NCBI RefSeq assembly: GCF_012911875.1
Contig: NZ_JAAXKZ010000041.1
Location: forward strand, 1-42,601
Direction of reading: 5' to 3'
From: Pseudonocardia bannensis
GTDB lineage: Bacteria > Actinomycetota > Actinomycetes > Mycobacteriales > Pseudonocardiaceae
DNA length: 42,601 nucleotides
Shown: one piece after another, positions 26,887-33,899 of the stretch
Numbering within the stretch: the first letter of the stretch is position 1
Layout: every line of letters begins with the position of its first letter
Notes under the pieces: model-generated
Database searches by the model: none
Seen by the model: the letters and a program-made list of their open reading frames with translations, nothing else
Told to the model about the DNA's origin: nothing
Position numbers and translations under genes: made by a program

Positions 26887-28143
26887 ATGGACATCCACGA
26901 GCGGCATCCGGCGACCGTGCAGCGCAGGGTGCTGGCGGTGCTGGCCGCGACCCAGGTGCTCGGCGGGATCGGGGTCGCCGGGGCACTCGCGGTCAGCACG
27001 CTCGTGGCGGCGCGGCTGTCGGGCTCGGACCTCGTCGGCGGCGCCGCGTTGACTGCCGTCGTGCTCGGCGCGGCGGCCGCCGCGTTGCTGCTCGCCCGGG
27101 TGGCGGCCCGCGCGGGCCGGCGACCCGCCCTCAGCCTCGGCTACGGTCTCGGCACGCTGGGCGCGGTCGTCGCCGTCGTCGCGGTGGCCGCCGGCAGCGC
27201 GGGAGCCCTGCTCGGCGGGCTGGTCCTCATCGGCTCCGCCACCGCGGCCGGTCTGTCCGCCCGCTTCGCGGCCACCGACCTGGCCGCCCCCGATCGGCGG
27301 GCCCGTGCGCTCGCCCTCGTCGTCTGGGCGACGACGGTGGGGGCGGTGGCCGGCCCGAACCTCGCGGGGCCGACCCAGACCGTCGCCGCCGGGATCGGCC
27401 TCGAACCGCAGACCGGCCCGTTCCTGCTGTGCGCGCTGGCCTTCGCGCTGGCCACCGCCGGTTCCTGGCTCGGCCTGCGGCCCGACCCGCTGCTGCTCGC
27501 CAGGGCCGAGGCCACGGTCACCGACGCCGCCCGACCGCCGGTACCCGGCCGCGCCGTCCGTGCCGCGCTGCGGGCCTCGCCGCGCGCGTTGCTGGGCATC
27601 GGCGCGATCGCGCTCGGTCACCTGCTGATGGTCGGCCTGATGTCGATGACGCCGGTGCACATGGGGCACGACGGCGCGACGCTGCAGGTCGTGGGGCTCG
27701 TGATCAGCCTGCACGTCGCCGGGATGTATGCGCTCAGCCCGGTGTTCGGGTGGCTCGCCGACCGGATCGGCCGGGAGCGGGTGCTCGCGCTGGCGGCCGT
27801 GCTGCTGGTCGCCGCCGGTCTGGTCTGCGCGGTCGCCGACGGTCGCCAGACCGTGCTGCTCGGCGCCGGCCTCGTCGCGCTGGGGCTCGGCTGGTCCGCG
27901 GGCCTCGTGGCCGGGTCGGCGCTGCTCACCGAATCGGTCCCGGAGCCCGTCCGGCCGGGTGCGCAGGGCCTCGCCGACGTAGCCATGAACATCGCCGGAG
28001 CGGCCGGTGGGATCGCGGCCGGGCTGGTGGTGGCCGGACTGTCGTTCGCGGCGCTGGGCGTGGCCGCGGCGCTGCTCGCGGTGCCCTACCTGCTCGCCAC
28101 CGGCCTGGTCGCACGCTCTCCCCGGCCGGTGACCACCGGCTGA
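26887..28143 (+). CDS. Major facilitator superfamily transporter
   Basis: A 418-residue membrane protein with 12 predicted helices. The motif A-like loop after helix 2 is LLARVAARAGRRPALSLGYG (residues ~70-89), and the matching loop in the second half is GWLADRIGRERVLAL (~290-304). The sequence resembles the drug:proton antiporter group of actinobacteria, but the substrate cannot be read from it. ATG 26887 is supported by AGGAG at 26875-26879, 7 nt upstream. It is divergent from lhr (a 106-nt gap) and convergent with a 45-residue membrane protein gene, sharing a hairpin that contains both stop codons. Confidence 0.92.
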   Translation: MDIHERHPATVQRRVLAVLAATQVLGGIGVAGALAVSTLVAARLSGSDLVGGAALTAVVLGAAAAALLLARVAARAGRRPALSLGYGLGTLGAVVAVVAVAAGSAGALLGGLVLIGSATAAGLSARFAATDLAAPDRRARALALVVWATTVGAVAGPNLAGPTQTVAAGIGLEPQTGPFLLCALAFALATAGSWLGLRPDPLLLARAEATVTDAARPPVPGRAVRAALRASPRALLGIGAIALGHLLMVGLMSMTPVHMGHDGATLQVVGLVISLHVAGMYALSPVFGWLADRIGRERVLALAAVLLVAAGLVCAVADGRQTVLLGAGLVALGLGWSAGLVAGSALLTESVPEPVRPGAQGLADVAMNIAGAAGGIAAGLVVAGLSFAALGVAAALLAVPYLLATGLVARSPRPVTTG

Positions 28144-28163
28144 GCCGGGAGGGCGGGCTCAGC
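28139..28163. terminator. Hairpin containing the stop codons of the MFS gene and a mini membrane protein gene
   Basis: GCTGAGCC (28139-28146) and GGCTCAGC (28156-28163) form a perfect 8-bp stem with a 9-nt loop. The plus-strand TGA (28141-28143) lies in the left arm and the minus-strand stop (28159-28161) in the right arm. Confidence 0.6.
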
Positions 28164-28296
28164 GCTTGCGCTGCTGCCACCACCAGCGCAGCAGCACCAC
28201 CAGCGCGGAGAGCAGGGCCAGCAGGACCACGATCCGCCCCAGCGGGGAGGAGAAGCCGGTGGGATCTCCCTGGGCGAGCGCGAGAAATTCGGACAT
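28159..28296 (-). CDS. 45-residue single-pass membrane protein
   Basis: A short protein with an N-terminal soluble part (MSEFLALAQGDPTGFSSPLG), one hydrophobic helix (RIVVLLALLSALVVLLRWWW) and a basic end (QQRKR). The positive-inside rule puts the C-terminus in the cytoplasm. It has its own promoter: TAATTT lies exactly 7 nt before ATG 28296, with no Shine-Dalgarno. The box falls just outside the end of the upstream CoA-transferase gene, whose stop is at 28311. The AT-rich box stands out against the surrounding GC-rich sequence. I do not recognise a family. Leaderless start, codon use and the clean helix argue that it is real. Confidence 0.65.
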   Translation of the reverse strand: MSEFLALAQGDPTGFSSPLGRIVVLLALLSALVVLLRWWWQQRKR

Positions 28297-28303
28297 GGAG
28301 ATC

Positions 28304-28309
28304 AAATTA
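28304..28309 (-). promoter_or_regulatory. -10 box of a leaderless promoter for the mini membrane protein
   Basis: TAATTT on the minus strand, 7 nt before ATG 28296. Confidence 0.55.
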
Positions 28310-28310
28310 C

Positions 28311-29642
28311 CTACTCCCAGGTCGGCGACGCCGTGCCGAACGCGGGGGCCGGCGCGGGCCAGTGCAGCCCTCGTCCCGCGATCGTGCCCGGTGGTGAGGC
28401 GAGCGTGAGCCGGCCGTCCGGCGCGTCCAGATCCTCCAGCCAGGGCGCCGGGTCCACGCCGGCGACGTCGGGGGCGGCGGCCGCGCGTGGCTGGCCGAGC
28501 AGCCATGCAGCCGTCCCCACCAGCGACAACCGCACATGCCGGGTGCCACCTTCCCGGCGTTGCGCGGCCAGTGCGACGAGCGCCGCCGCGGCCGCCAGGT
28601 ACCCCGTCACGTGGTCGAGCACCTGGGCGGGCAGCGCGCCCGGGGGCTGCTCCGGGTCGCCGCCCGCTTCTGCCACCCCGATCCCGGTGGCCGCCTGCAC
28701 CAGACTGTCGAACCCGCGCCGGCCGGCCCAGGGCCCGAGATGGCCCCAGGCCGACAGCGTCACCACCACCAGCCCGGGATGGCGGGCGGCGAGCTTCTCG
28801 GGGTCGAGCCCGAACCGGTCGAGCGCCCCCGGGCGATAGCCGGTGACCACGACGTCGGCGCCGGCCAGCAGTTCCTCCAGACGCCCGTCGTCCGAACGCA
28901 GGTCGTGCAGCGCGCTGCGCTTGCCGGGCAGGGTGTCCCAGTACTGCAGTGGGATCTCCGGCCGGTCCGGCGCGTCGATCCGGAGCACATCGGCGCCGTG
29001 CGCGGCCAGGGTCCGGGTGGCGACCGGCCCTGCGATGACCCGGGTCAGGTCCAGCACCCGCGCCCGGCGCACGGGTCGCGGGACCGCGGGACCGAGGTCG
29101 CGGTGCTCGACGAGAGGGAGCGTGCGGGCCGCCCGGCCCGCGTCGGTGGCCCACCACTCCTGCTCGGTGCGCACCGCGGCGGCCACCCCACCCGCCTCGT
29201 GCAGCGCGGTCTCGAGCTCGGTCGACGGCCATCGCCGCACCGCCGCAGCCAGGGCGTCCGGGCCGGCGGACTCGTCGCAGCCCAGCACGCGCAGCGCGGC
29301 GACCCGGTGCCACGGGTAGTTCGCGTGCAGCCGCAGCCACCCGTCCGCGGTGCGGTGGAACGCCGACAGCGCATCGAACGGGTCGCCCGCGCTCGCGCCG
29401 TCACGGCGCAGGTACCTCTCGCTGCGCAGGGCGACAGCGAGCTGCCGGGTGTCGATCCCGGCCGGCTCCCGGCCCGACGCGGTAGCGGCGAGCAGGCTCG
29501 CCCCCACGGCGGCGACGCCCACCGCGGTCACCGGGAACCGTGAGCCCAGGGTGTCCGACGGGCCGGTGACGGTGAGCCGATCGAGCTCGCCGTCGGCCCC
29601 GCCGACGGCATTCCAGGCCTGCAGCAGCAATCGCGCCCACAC
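28311..29642 (-). CDS. Family III (CaiB/BaiF) CoA-transferase with permuted domain order
   Basis: A 443-residue CoA-transferase of the formyl-CoA transferase family. The CoA-binding Rossmann start, RVLDLTRVIAGPVATRTLAA, lies at residue ~194 instead of near the N-terminus. It is followed by TGYRPGALDRFGLDPEKLAA, LSAWGHLGPWAGRRGFDSLV and ALPAQVLDHVTGYLAAAAALVAL. The N-terminal ~190 residues contain AFHRTADGWLRLHANYPWHR and EAGGVAAAVRTEQEWWATDA, which match the segment that usually comes after the Rossmann part. The protein looks circularly permuted, or derived from a fused pair that lost its first third. GTG 29642 has a weak -10 (CAGTCT) 7 nt upstream. The substrate is unknown. Confidence 0.85.
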   Translation of the reverse strand: MWARLLLQAWNAVGGADGELDRLTVTGPSDTLGSRFPVTAVGVAAVGASLLAATASGREPAGIDTRQLAVALRSERYLRRDGASAGDPFDALSAFHRTADGWLRLHANYPWHRVAALRVLGCDESAGPDALAAAVRRWPSTELETALHEAGGVAAAVRTEQEWWATDAGRAARTLPLVEHRDLGPAVPRPVRRARVLDLTRVIAGPVATRTLAAHGADVLRIDAPDRPEIPLQYWDTLPGKRSALHDLRSDDGRLEELLAGADVVVTGYRPGALDRFGLDPEKLAARHPGLVVVTLSAWGHLGPWAGRRGFDSLVQAATGIGVAEAGGDPEQPPGALPAQVLDHVTGYLAAAAALVALAAQRREGGTRHVRLSLVGTAAWLLGQPRAAAAPDVAGVDPAPWLEDLDAPDGRLTLASPPGTIAGRGLHWPAPAPAFGTASPTWE

Positions 29643-29700
29643 ACGACCCAGACTGCCACCCGCTCGTCTCCGTGGGCAGCGGCGCTCGAACCGACCTGGG

Positions 29701-31056
29701 CTAACCGGTGCCCGGGGCCCCGGCGGTGGGGGCCTCCGTCAGCTGTCTCGTCGTGGTCACCGGTGGGTTCGTCGTGGGGGCGGTCGACGTGGGGGAGGCC
29801 GCCGAGCGCTCCGCCGTCGTCGTGCGCCCCGTTGTCGTCGTGCGGTCCGTTGTCGTCGATGGATCGGTCGCGGCGGTCGGCGACGGGCCCGGGCTCGTGT
29901 TCCCCCTCGGCGGCCGGGTCGGAACCGCCGACGGCGGCGCCGGGACGAACGCGCTCGGCGGCTGTGTCGTGGTTGCCGGCCGCGGTCGTCTCGCGACGGT
30001 TCCCGGTGGCCTGTCCGGCGATTCGGTCGCCCGTCGGCGGGGTGAGACGCCGGCGGGGGCCGTCGTCCGGTTCGTCGTCGCGTCCCGCACCGTTCGCGAG
30101 GCCGTCCGCGGTACCACCTGCGGTACCGCCTGCGGGGCGGCCGGAGGCACCACGTGCGGCGCAGGTCCCGGCTCGACGCTCGCCCTCCCCGGCGCCGGCT
30201 CCGCCGTGGTCGACGTGCCCGGCCACCCGGTGCCGGGCGGGGCGTACGACAGTCGCCTGGCGGTCCACCACGGGTCCTCGTGCGCCACGACGAGGCGCAG
30301 GGCGGTTCCCGGCGGAGCCGGCCGAACGTCGACCGTGCCCGGAACCACGACGACCGGGGATCCCTGGACGACGTCGGCCATGACGAACTGATCGATCACG
30401 ACGGATGACTGCTGGATGACCACGATGGTGTCCCGGGTGAACCCGGGCCAGACCCGGCCCTGGACGGAGGGATCCCCGGAGTACCGGATCGGTGGGGTCA
30501 GCGGGTCGCCGCACGAGCACTTGACCACCGGCAGGCCGAAACGGTCGACGAGCACCGCCGTGCCCCGCTGCAACACCGCCGGCACCACGGTGGCGCCACC
30601 GTTGAGGTAACCGTGGTCCGTGACGAACGTGTCGGACCGGAGGATCGCCGGGGTGAGCTCCCGGATGTAGGCGGGTATCTCGTCGGGGCGGATGTCACGC
30701 ACGCCCGACCAGGCCTCCGCGACCTGCGGGTCCGAGGTCAGGGAAGCGATCAGTCGTTCGCGGTCACACGCAGGGGGCTCCGTCGTCGCCGCGTAGACGC
30801 CCGGACCGTCGGCCGGCAGTGTCCCGCCGCCGGTGTCGAGGGGGATGACGCCGGCCTGGTCGGTACCCGCGGAGGGGGTGAACGGATCCGGCTGCGGGGT
30901 GAGCACCGCCTGCAGTACGACGCCGTCGGTTGCGGGCGCCGGCCCGGCCGCGGCGGGCGGGGGCGCGTCCCAGGTCGCGTCCCGCCAGATCACGGACACA
31001 CCCAGCACCAGCACCAGGACCGTGGACACCGCCAGACATGACCTCGTTCGGGACAT
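29701..31056 (-). CDS. Membrane-anchored or secreted DUF6777-like protein with Pro/Thr-rich tail
   Basis: A 451-residue exported protein. The N-terminal signal or anchor helix is SRTRSCLAVSTVLVLVLGVS. The middle (residues ~90-240) resembles the DUF6777 domain of actinobacteria: ACDRERLIASLTSDPQVAEA, then IRPDEIPAYIRELTPAILRS, HGYLNGGATVVPAVLQRGTA and the Cys pair in VKCSCGDPLTPP. The C-terminal ~170 residues are a Pro/Ser/Thr/Ala-rich, low-complexity, disordered tail with TTTDRTTTTGRTTT, as in wall-spanning or glycosylated linkers. ATG 31056 is preferred to the longer GTG-type forms because it starts the hydrophobic helix directly and has GAGGG 7 nt upstream. Function unknown. It is divergent from the DUF3046-recA region. 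Confidence 0.72.
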   Translation of the reverse strand: MSRTRSCLAVSTVLVLVLGVSVIWRDATWDAPPPAAAGPAPATDGVVLQAVLTPQPDPFTPSAGTDQAGVIPLDTGGGTLPADGPGVYAATTEPPACDRERLIASLTSDPQVAEAWSGVRDIRPDEIPAYIRELTPAILRSDTFVTDHGYLNGGATVVPAVLQRGTAVLVDRFGLPVVKCSCGDPLTPPIRYSGDPSVQGRVWPGFTRDTIVVIQQSSVVIDQFVMADVVQGSPVVVVPGTVDVRPAPPGTALRLVVAHEDPWWTARRLSYAPPGTGWPGTSTTAEPAPGRASVEPGPAPHVVPPAAPQAVPQVVPRTASRTVRDATTNRTTAPAGVSPRRRATESPDRPPGTVARRPRPATTTQPPSAFVPAPPSAVPTRPPRGNTSPGPSPTAATDPSTTTDRTTTTGRTTTAERSAASPTSTAPTTNPPVTTTRQLTEAPTAGAPGTG

Positions 31057-31204
31057 GACCCCACCCTCGGCCCGGATGCACCTGTCACAGAGGTGCCGCC
31101 CGTCCGGCGACGGCAGAGCCGAAGGTCCCGCGCCGACCGGGCACGCCGGCGGCGACACGTGGGCGCGCCGGGTCCCGCAGGGAGCGCCGCCGTGATCGGA
31201 GCCC

Positions 31205-31210
31205 TACCCT
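31205..31210 (+). promoter_or_regulatory. -10 box of a leaderless promoter for the DUF3046 gene
   Basis: TACCCT, exactly 7 nt before GTG 31218, in the 161-nt divergent region. Confidence 0.55.
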
Positions 31211-31217
31211 CGGGAGG

Positions 31218-31412
31218 GTGCGACTGACCCACTTCCGTGAGTTGATGGAGGGCGAGTTCGGCGCGGTCCGAGCCGGTTCGCTGGCCCGCGACCACGTCTT
31301 CTCGCAACTCGGCGGCCGGACGGTCGAGCAGGCCCTGGAGGACGGCATCGACCCGAAGAAGGTCTGGTTGGCCGTGTGCGAGGCCTACGACGTTCCGGCG
31401 CGGCGCCGGTGA
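31218..31412 (+). CDS. DUF3046 family protein
   Basis: A 64-residue conserved actinobacterial protein (MRLTHFRELMEGEFGAVRAG and the following RDHVFSQLGGRTVEQALEDG). Members sit directly upstream of recA in many actinobacteria, such as Rv2738c in M. tuberculosis. It looks like a small all-helical soluble protein with a conserved Trp (KVWLAVCEAYDVP) near the end. Function is unknown; a role in regulating recombination has been suspected only from its place. The GTG start is fixed by the -10 box. The 174 nt between its stop and GTG 31587 carry the recA promoters, so recA need not depend on this gene's transcript. Confidence 0.9.
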   Translation: MRLTHFRELMEGEFGAVRAGSLARDHVFSQLGGRTVEQALEDGIDPKKVWLAVCEAYDVPARRR

Positions 31413-31482
31413 CGGGGCTGCCGAAGCCGCCGTAGAGCCGCTGGGCGCCGCAGGGTAGCCGATGGGCGTGTCGGCATCCCGA

Positions 31483-31505
31483 TCGAACAGGTGTTCGTAT
31501 ACCCT
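31483..31505 (+). promoter_or_regulatory. LexA (SOS) box and adjoining -10 of the distal recA promoter
   Basis: TCGAACAGGTGTTCGT (31483-31498) matches the actinobacterial SOS box TCGAACRNNNGTTCGA except for its last base. TACCCT (31500-31505) follows at once, so LexA would cover the promoter. This corresponds to the LexA-controlled recA promoter of mycobacteria. Confidence 0.72.
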
Positions 31506-31558
31506 GTTGTCCACATCGCGGTCCGGCCGTCCACAGCCGGAGACGCGATCCGCGGGAC

Positions 31559-31580
31559 TGTCGGTGGGACCCAATACGGT
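31559..31580 (+). promoter_or_regulatory. RecA-NDp/PafBC-type proximal promoter of recA
   Basis: TGTCGGTG (31559-31566), an exact 8-nt spacer and TACGGT (31575-31580) give the LexA-independent damage promoter described for mycobacterial recA. The expected start coincides with GTG 31587, six nt downstream. Confidence 0.75.
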
Positions 31581-31661
31581 TCATCCGTGGCTCCCCGCAA
31601 GACCTCAACCGCACAGTCCCGTACCGCCCCAGAGCGCACATCAGCGAGGTGGCAATCCGAG

Positions 31662-32702
31662 ATGACCGCACCCGACCGCGAGAAGGCGCTCCAGCTCGCC
31701 CTCGCCCAGATCGAGAAGAACCACGGCAAGGGCTCGGTGATGCGTCTCGGCGACGACACCCGTCCGCCGATCGGCGTGATCCCCACCGGCTCCATCGCGC
31801 TCGACGTCGCCCTCGGCGTCGGCGGGCTGCCCCGCGGGCGGGTCGTGGAGATCTACGGCCCGGAGTCCAGCGGTAAGACCACGGTGGCCCTGCACGCGGT
31901 GGCCAGCGCCCAGGCCACCGGGGGCATCGCGGCCTTCATCGACGCCGAGCACGCGCTCGACCCGGAGTACGCCAAGGCCCTCGGGGTCAACACCGACGAT
32001 CTGCTGGTCTCCCAGCCCGACACCGGTGAGCAGGCGCTCGAGATCGCCGACATGCTGATCCGCTCCGGCGCGCTCGACATCATCGTCATCGACTCGGTGG
32101 CGGCCCTCGTGCCCCGCGCCGAGATCGAGGGCGAGATGGGCGACAGCCACGTCGGCCTGCAGGCCCGGCTGATGAGCCAGGCGCTGCGCAAGATCACCGG
32201 CGCGCTGAGCAACTCCGGCACCACGGCGATCTTCATCAACCAGCTGCGCGAGAAGATCGGCGTCATGTTCGGCTCGCCGGAGACCACGACCGGCGGCAAG
32301 GCGCTGAAGTTCTACGCCTCGGTGCGCCTCGACATCCGCCGGATCGAGACGCTGAAGGACGGCACCGACATGGTCGGCAGCCGGACCCGCGTCAAGGTCG
32401 TGAAGAACAAGGTCGCGCCGCCGTTCAAGCAGGCCGAGTTCGACGTGCTCTACGGCGTCGGTATCAGCCGCGAGGGCTCGCTGATCGACGTGGGCGTCGA
32501 GCAGGGCATCATCCGCAAGTCCGGCGCCTGGTACACCTACGAGGGCGACCAGATGGGCCAGGGCAAGGAGAACGCCCGCAAGTTCCTCAAGGAGAACCCG
32601 GACGTCGCGGCCGAGATCGAGAAGAAGATCAAGGAGAAGCTCGGTATCGGTGCGGTGCTCGACGCCGAGGCTGAGCCGCTTCCGGCACCGGTCGACTTCT
32701 GA
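31662..32702 (+). CDS. recA: Recombinase RecA
   Basis: The strand-exchange protein and co-protease of the SOS response, 346 residues from ATG 31662, the usual length. [20 protein letters not shown] at the N-terminus, Walker A GPESSGKT, the [20 protein letters not shown] loop L1, the L2 region [20 protein letters not shown] and an acidic-tail C-terminus are all present. No intein interrupts it, unlike M. tuberculosis RecA. ATG 31662 has GAGGTGG ten nt upstream and matches homologues. An in-frame GTG at 31587, exactly where the proximal promoter would start transcription, would add 25 residues ([20 protein letters not shown]...); both forms may exist. recX follows after five nt, giving a repair operon. 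Confidence 0.97.
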   Translation: MTAPDREKALQLALAQIEKNHGKGSVMRLGDDTRPPIGVIPTGSIALDVALGVGGLPRGRVVEIYGPESSGKTTVALHAVASAQATGGIAAFIDAEHALDPEYAKALGVNTDDLLVSQPDTGEQALEIADMLIRSGALDIIVIDSVAALVPRAEIEGEMGDSHVGLQARLMSQALRKITGALSNSGTTAIFINQLREKIGVMFGSPETTTGGKALKFYASVRLDIRRIETLKDGTDMVGSRTRVKVVKNKVAPPFKQAEFDVLYGVGISREGSLIDVGVEQGIIRKSGAWYTYEGDQMGQGKENARKFLKENPDVAAEIEKKIKEKLGIGAVLDAEAEPLPAPVDF

Positions 32703-32707
32703 GCCCG

Positions 32708-33877
32708 GTGGCAGGCCCGGAGGAGCGGCCCGGCGATTCCGCCGGGCCGGGTCCTGATCCGACGGAGCAGCGGGGCGCGCGTGTCGCCCGCCTCGACGAC
32801 CTCGGCTCCGCCGGCCGCCGCGACCGCCCTTCGGTCGCCCGCCTCGACGACGTGGGGGAGCAGGGCCCCGGCCGGCAGGCCGTAGCCGCGCTCGATGATC
32901 TCGGCACGTCCGAGCCGGCCCGCCCGGTGCCGGTCGCGCTGTTCGACACCCTCGATCTCGACCGGGATCGCCGCCCCGCCGACCGAACCGCCCGTCTCGA
33001 CGATCCGGCGCCGCCCGTGGAGCGCCGCAAGCCCCGCTCGGCGCGGCTCGACGACGTGGCTCCGGCGGACGGCCGCCGACGGTCCCGGGCCGACACTCGA
33101 CGCACCGCCGGGCCGCCCCGGCGGACGGCGGCGCCCCGGTCCGAATCCGCCGCCGCGCCCGCGGCTGGGGAGCAGGGCGACCCCGGTGACGCGCCGCCCG
33201 AAGCTCGGCCGTCCTCCCGGCGCCGCCAGGACGGAGACGAGCCGGACACGGGCCCGGCGACCGGAGGGCGGCGGCGCCGTGATCGGTCCGGGGACAGCCG
33301 GTCGAGCGGGGGCCGGTCGAGCCGGGCGCGAGAACGCCCGGGCGACCCGGCATCCGAGCCGGATCAGGACGCCGATCCGGAGTCGGTGGCCCGCTCCATA
33401 TGCCTGCGCCTGCTCACCGACCGGGCCCGGACCCGTCAGGAGCTCGCCCAGGCCCTGCGCAAGCGGGGCGTTCCGGACGACGTCGCCGCCCGGGTGCTCG
33501 ATCGGTTCGGTGAGGTCGGCCTGATCGACGACGCGGCGTTCGCCGGCCAGTGGGTCCACTCCCGCCACACGTTCCGTGGCCTGGGCCGGCGGGCCATCGC
33601 GGTCGAGCTGCGGCGCAAGGGGGTCGACGACGAGACGGCGGCCGACGCGCTCGCCGAGGTCGACACCGAGGCCGAGGAGCAGCGCGCCCGCGAGCTCGTG
33701 GAACGCAAGCTGCGCACCCAGCGCGGCGAGGTCGACGAGGCGGTGGCTCGGCGTCTGCTGGGGATGCTCGCCCGCAAGGGCTACCCCGCCGGCGTGGCCT
33801 ACCGGGTGGTGAAGGAAGCACTGGCCGAGCACGCCGCCGAGCTGGCCGAGCAGATGCCCTCCGGGGAGGACGGTTGA
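32708..33877 (+). CDS. recX: Regulatory protein RecX with long repetitive N-terminal extension
   Basis: RecX binds RecA filaments and restrains their activity. The conserved part is only the last ~165 residues (ESVARSICLRLLTDRARTRQ, then ALRKRGVPDDVAARVLDRFG, GLIDDAAFAGQWVHSRH, GLGRRAIAVELRRKGVDDET and the C-terminal three-helix modules). The first ~220 residues are disordered, Arg/Asp/Pro-rich, and hold six ARLDD-like motifs spaced ~17 residues apart (27-31, 44-48, 60-64, 77-83, 95-99, 112-116), followed by a basic stretch. Typical RecX proteins are 150-270 residues. It starts at GTG 32708, five nt after the recA stop without an obvious Shine-Dalgarno, so translation is coupled to recA. It converges on a LysR gene. 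Confidence 0.93.
   Translation: MAGPEERPGDSAGPGPDPTEQRGARVARLDDLGSAGRRDRPSVARLDDVGEQGPGRQAVAALDDLGTSEPARPVPVALFDTLDLDRDRRPADRTARLDDPAPPVERRKPRSARLDDVAPADGRRRSRADTRRTAGPPRRTAAPRSESAAAPAAGEQGDPGDAPPEARPSSRRRQDGDEPDTGPATGGRRRRDRSGDSRSSGGRSSRARERPGDPASEPDQDADPESVARSICLRLLTDRARTRQELAQALRKRGVPDDVAARVLDRFGEVGLIDDAAFAGQWVHSRHTFRGLGRRAIAVELRRKGVDDETAADALAEVDTEAEEQRARELVERKLRTQRGEVDEAVARRLLGMLARKGYPAGVAYRVVKEALAEHAAELAEQMPSGEDG
32783..33058 (+). repeat. Six degenerate ~17-codon repeats in the recX 5' part
   Basis: The protein motif (A/V)-A-(R/A)-L-D-D-(L/V/P) recurs six times at 16-18 residue spacing. The first two DNA copies share the identical 18-mer GTCGCCCGCCTCGACGAC at 32783-32800 and 32834-32851, 51 bp apart. 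Later copies have diverged (AALDDLG, ALFDTLD, ARLDDPA, ARLDDVA). Confidence 0.75.
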
Positions 33878-33880
33878 GCA

Positions 33881-33899
33881 GCTCGGGTCAGTCCCGGGC
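33881..33899. terminator. Hairpin between recX and the LysR gene
   Basis: GCTCGGG (33881-33887) and CCCGGGC (33893-33899) form a 7-bp stem (one G-U) with the loop TCAGT, which holds the LysR stop codon (33888-33890). It begins 4 nt after the recX stop. Confidence 0.45.

Noticed and set aside
31662..32702. Possible intein in recA, as in M. tuberculosis
   Set aside because: The reading is continuous and of normal length with all RecA motifs adjacent; no splicing-domain sequence.
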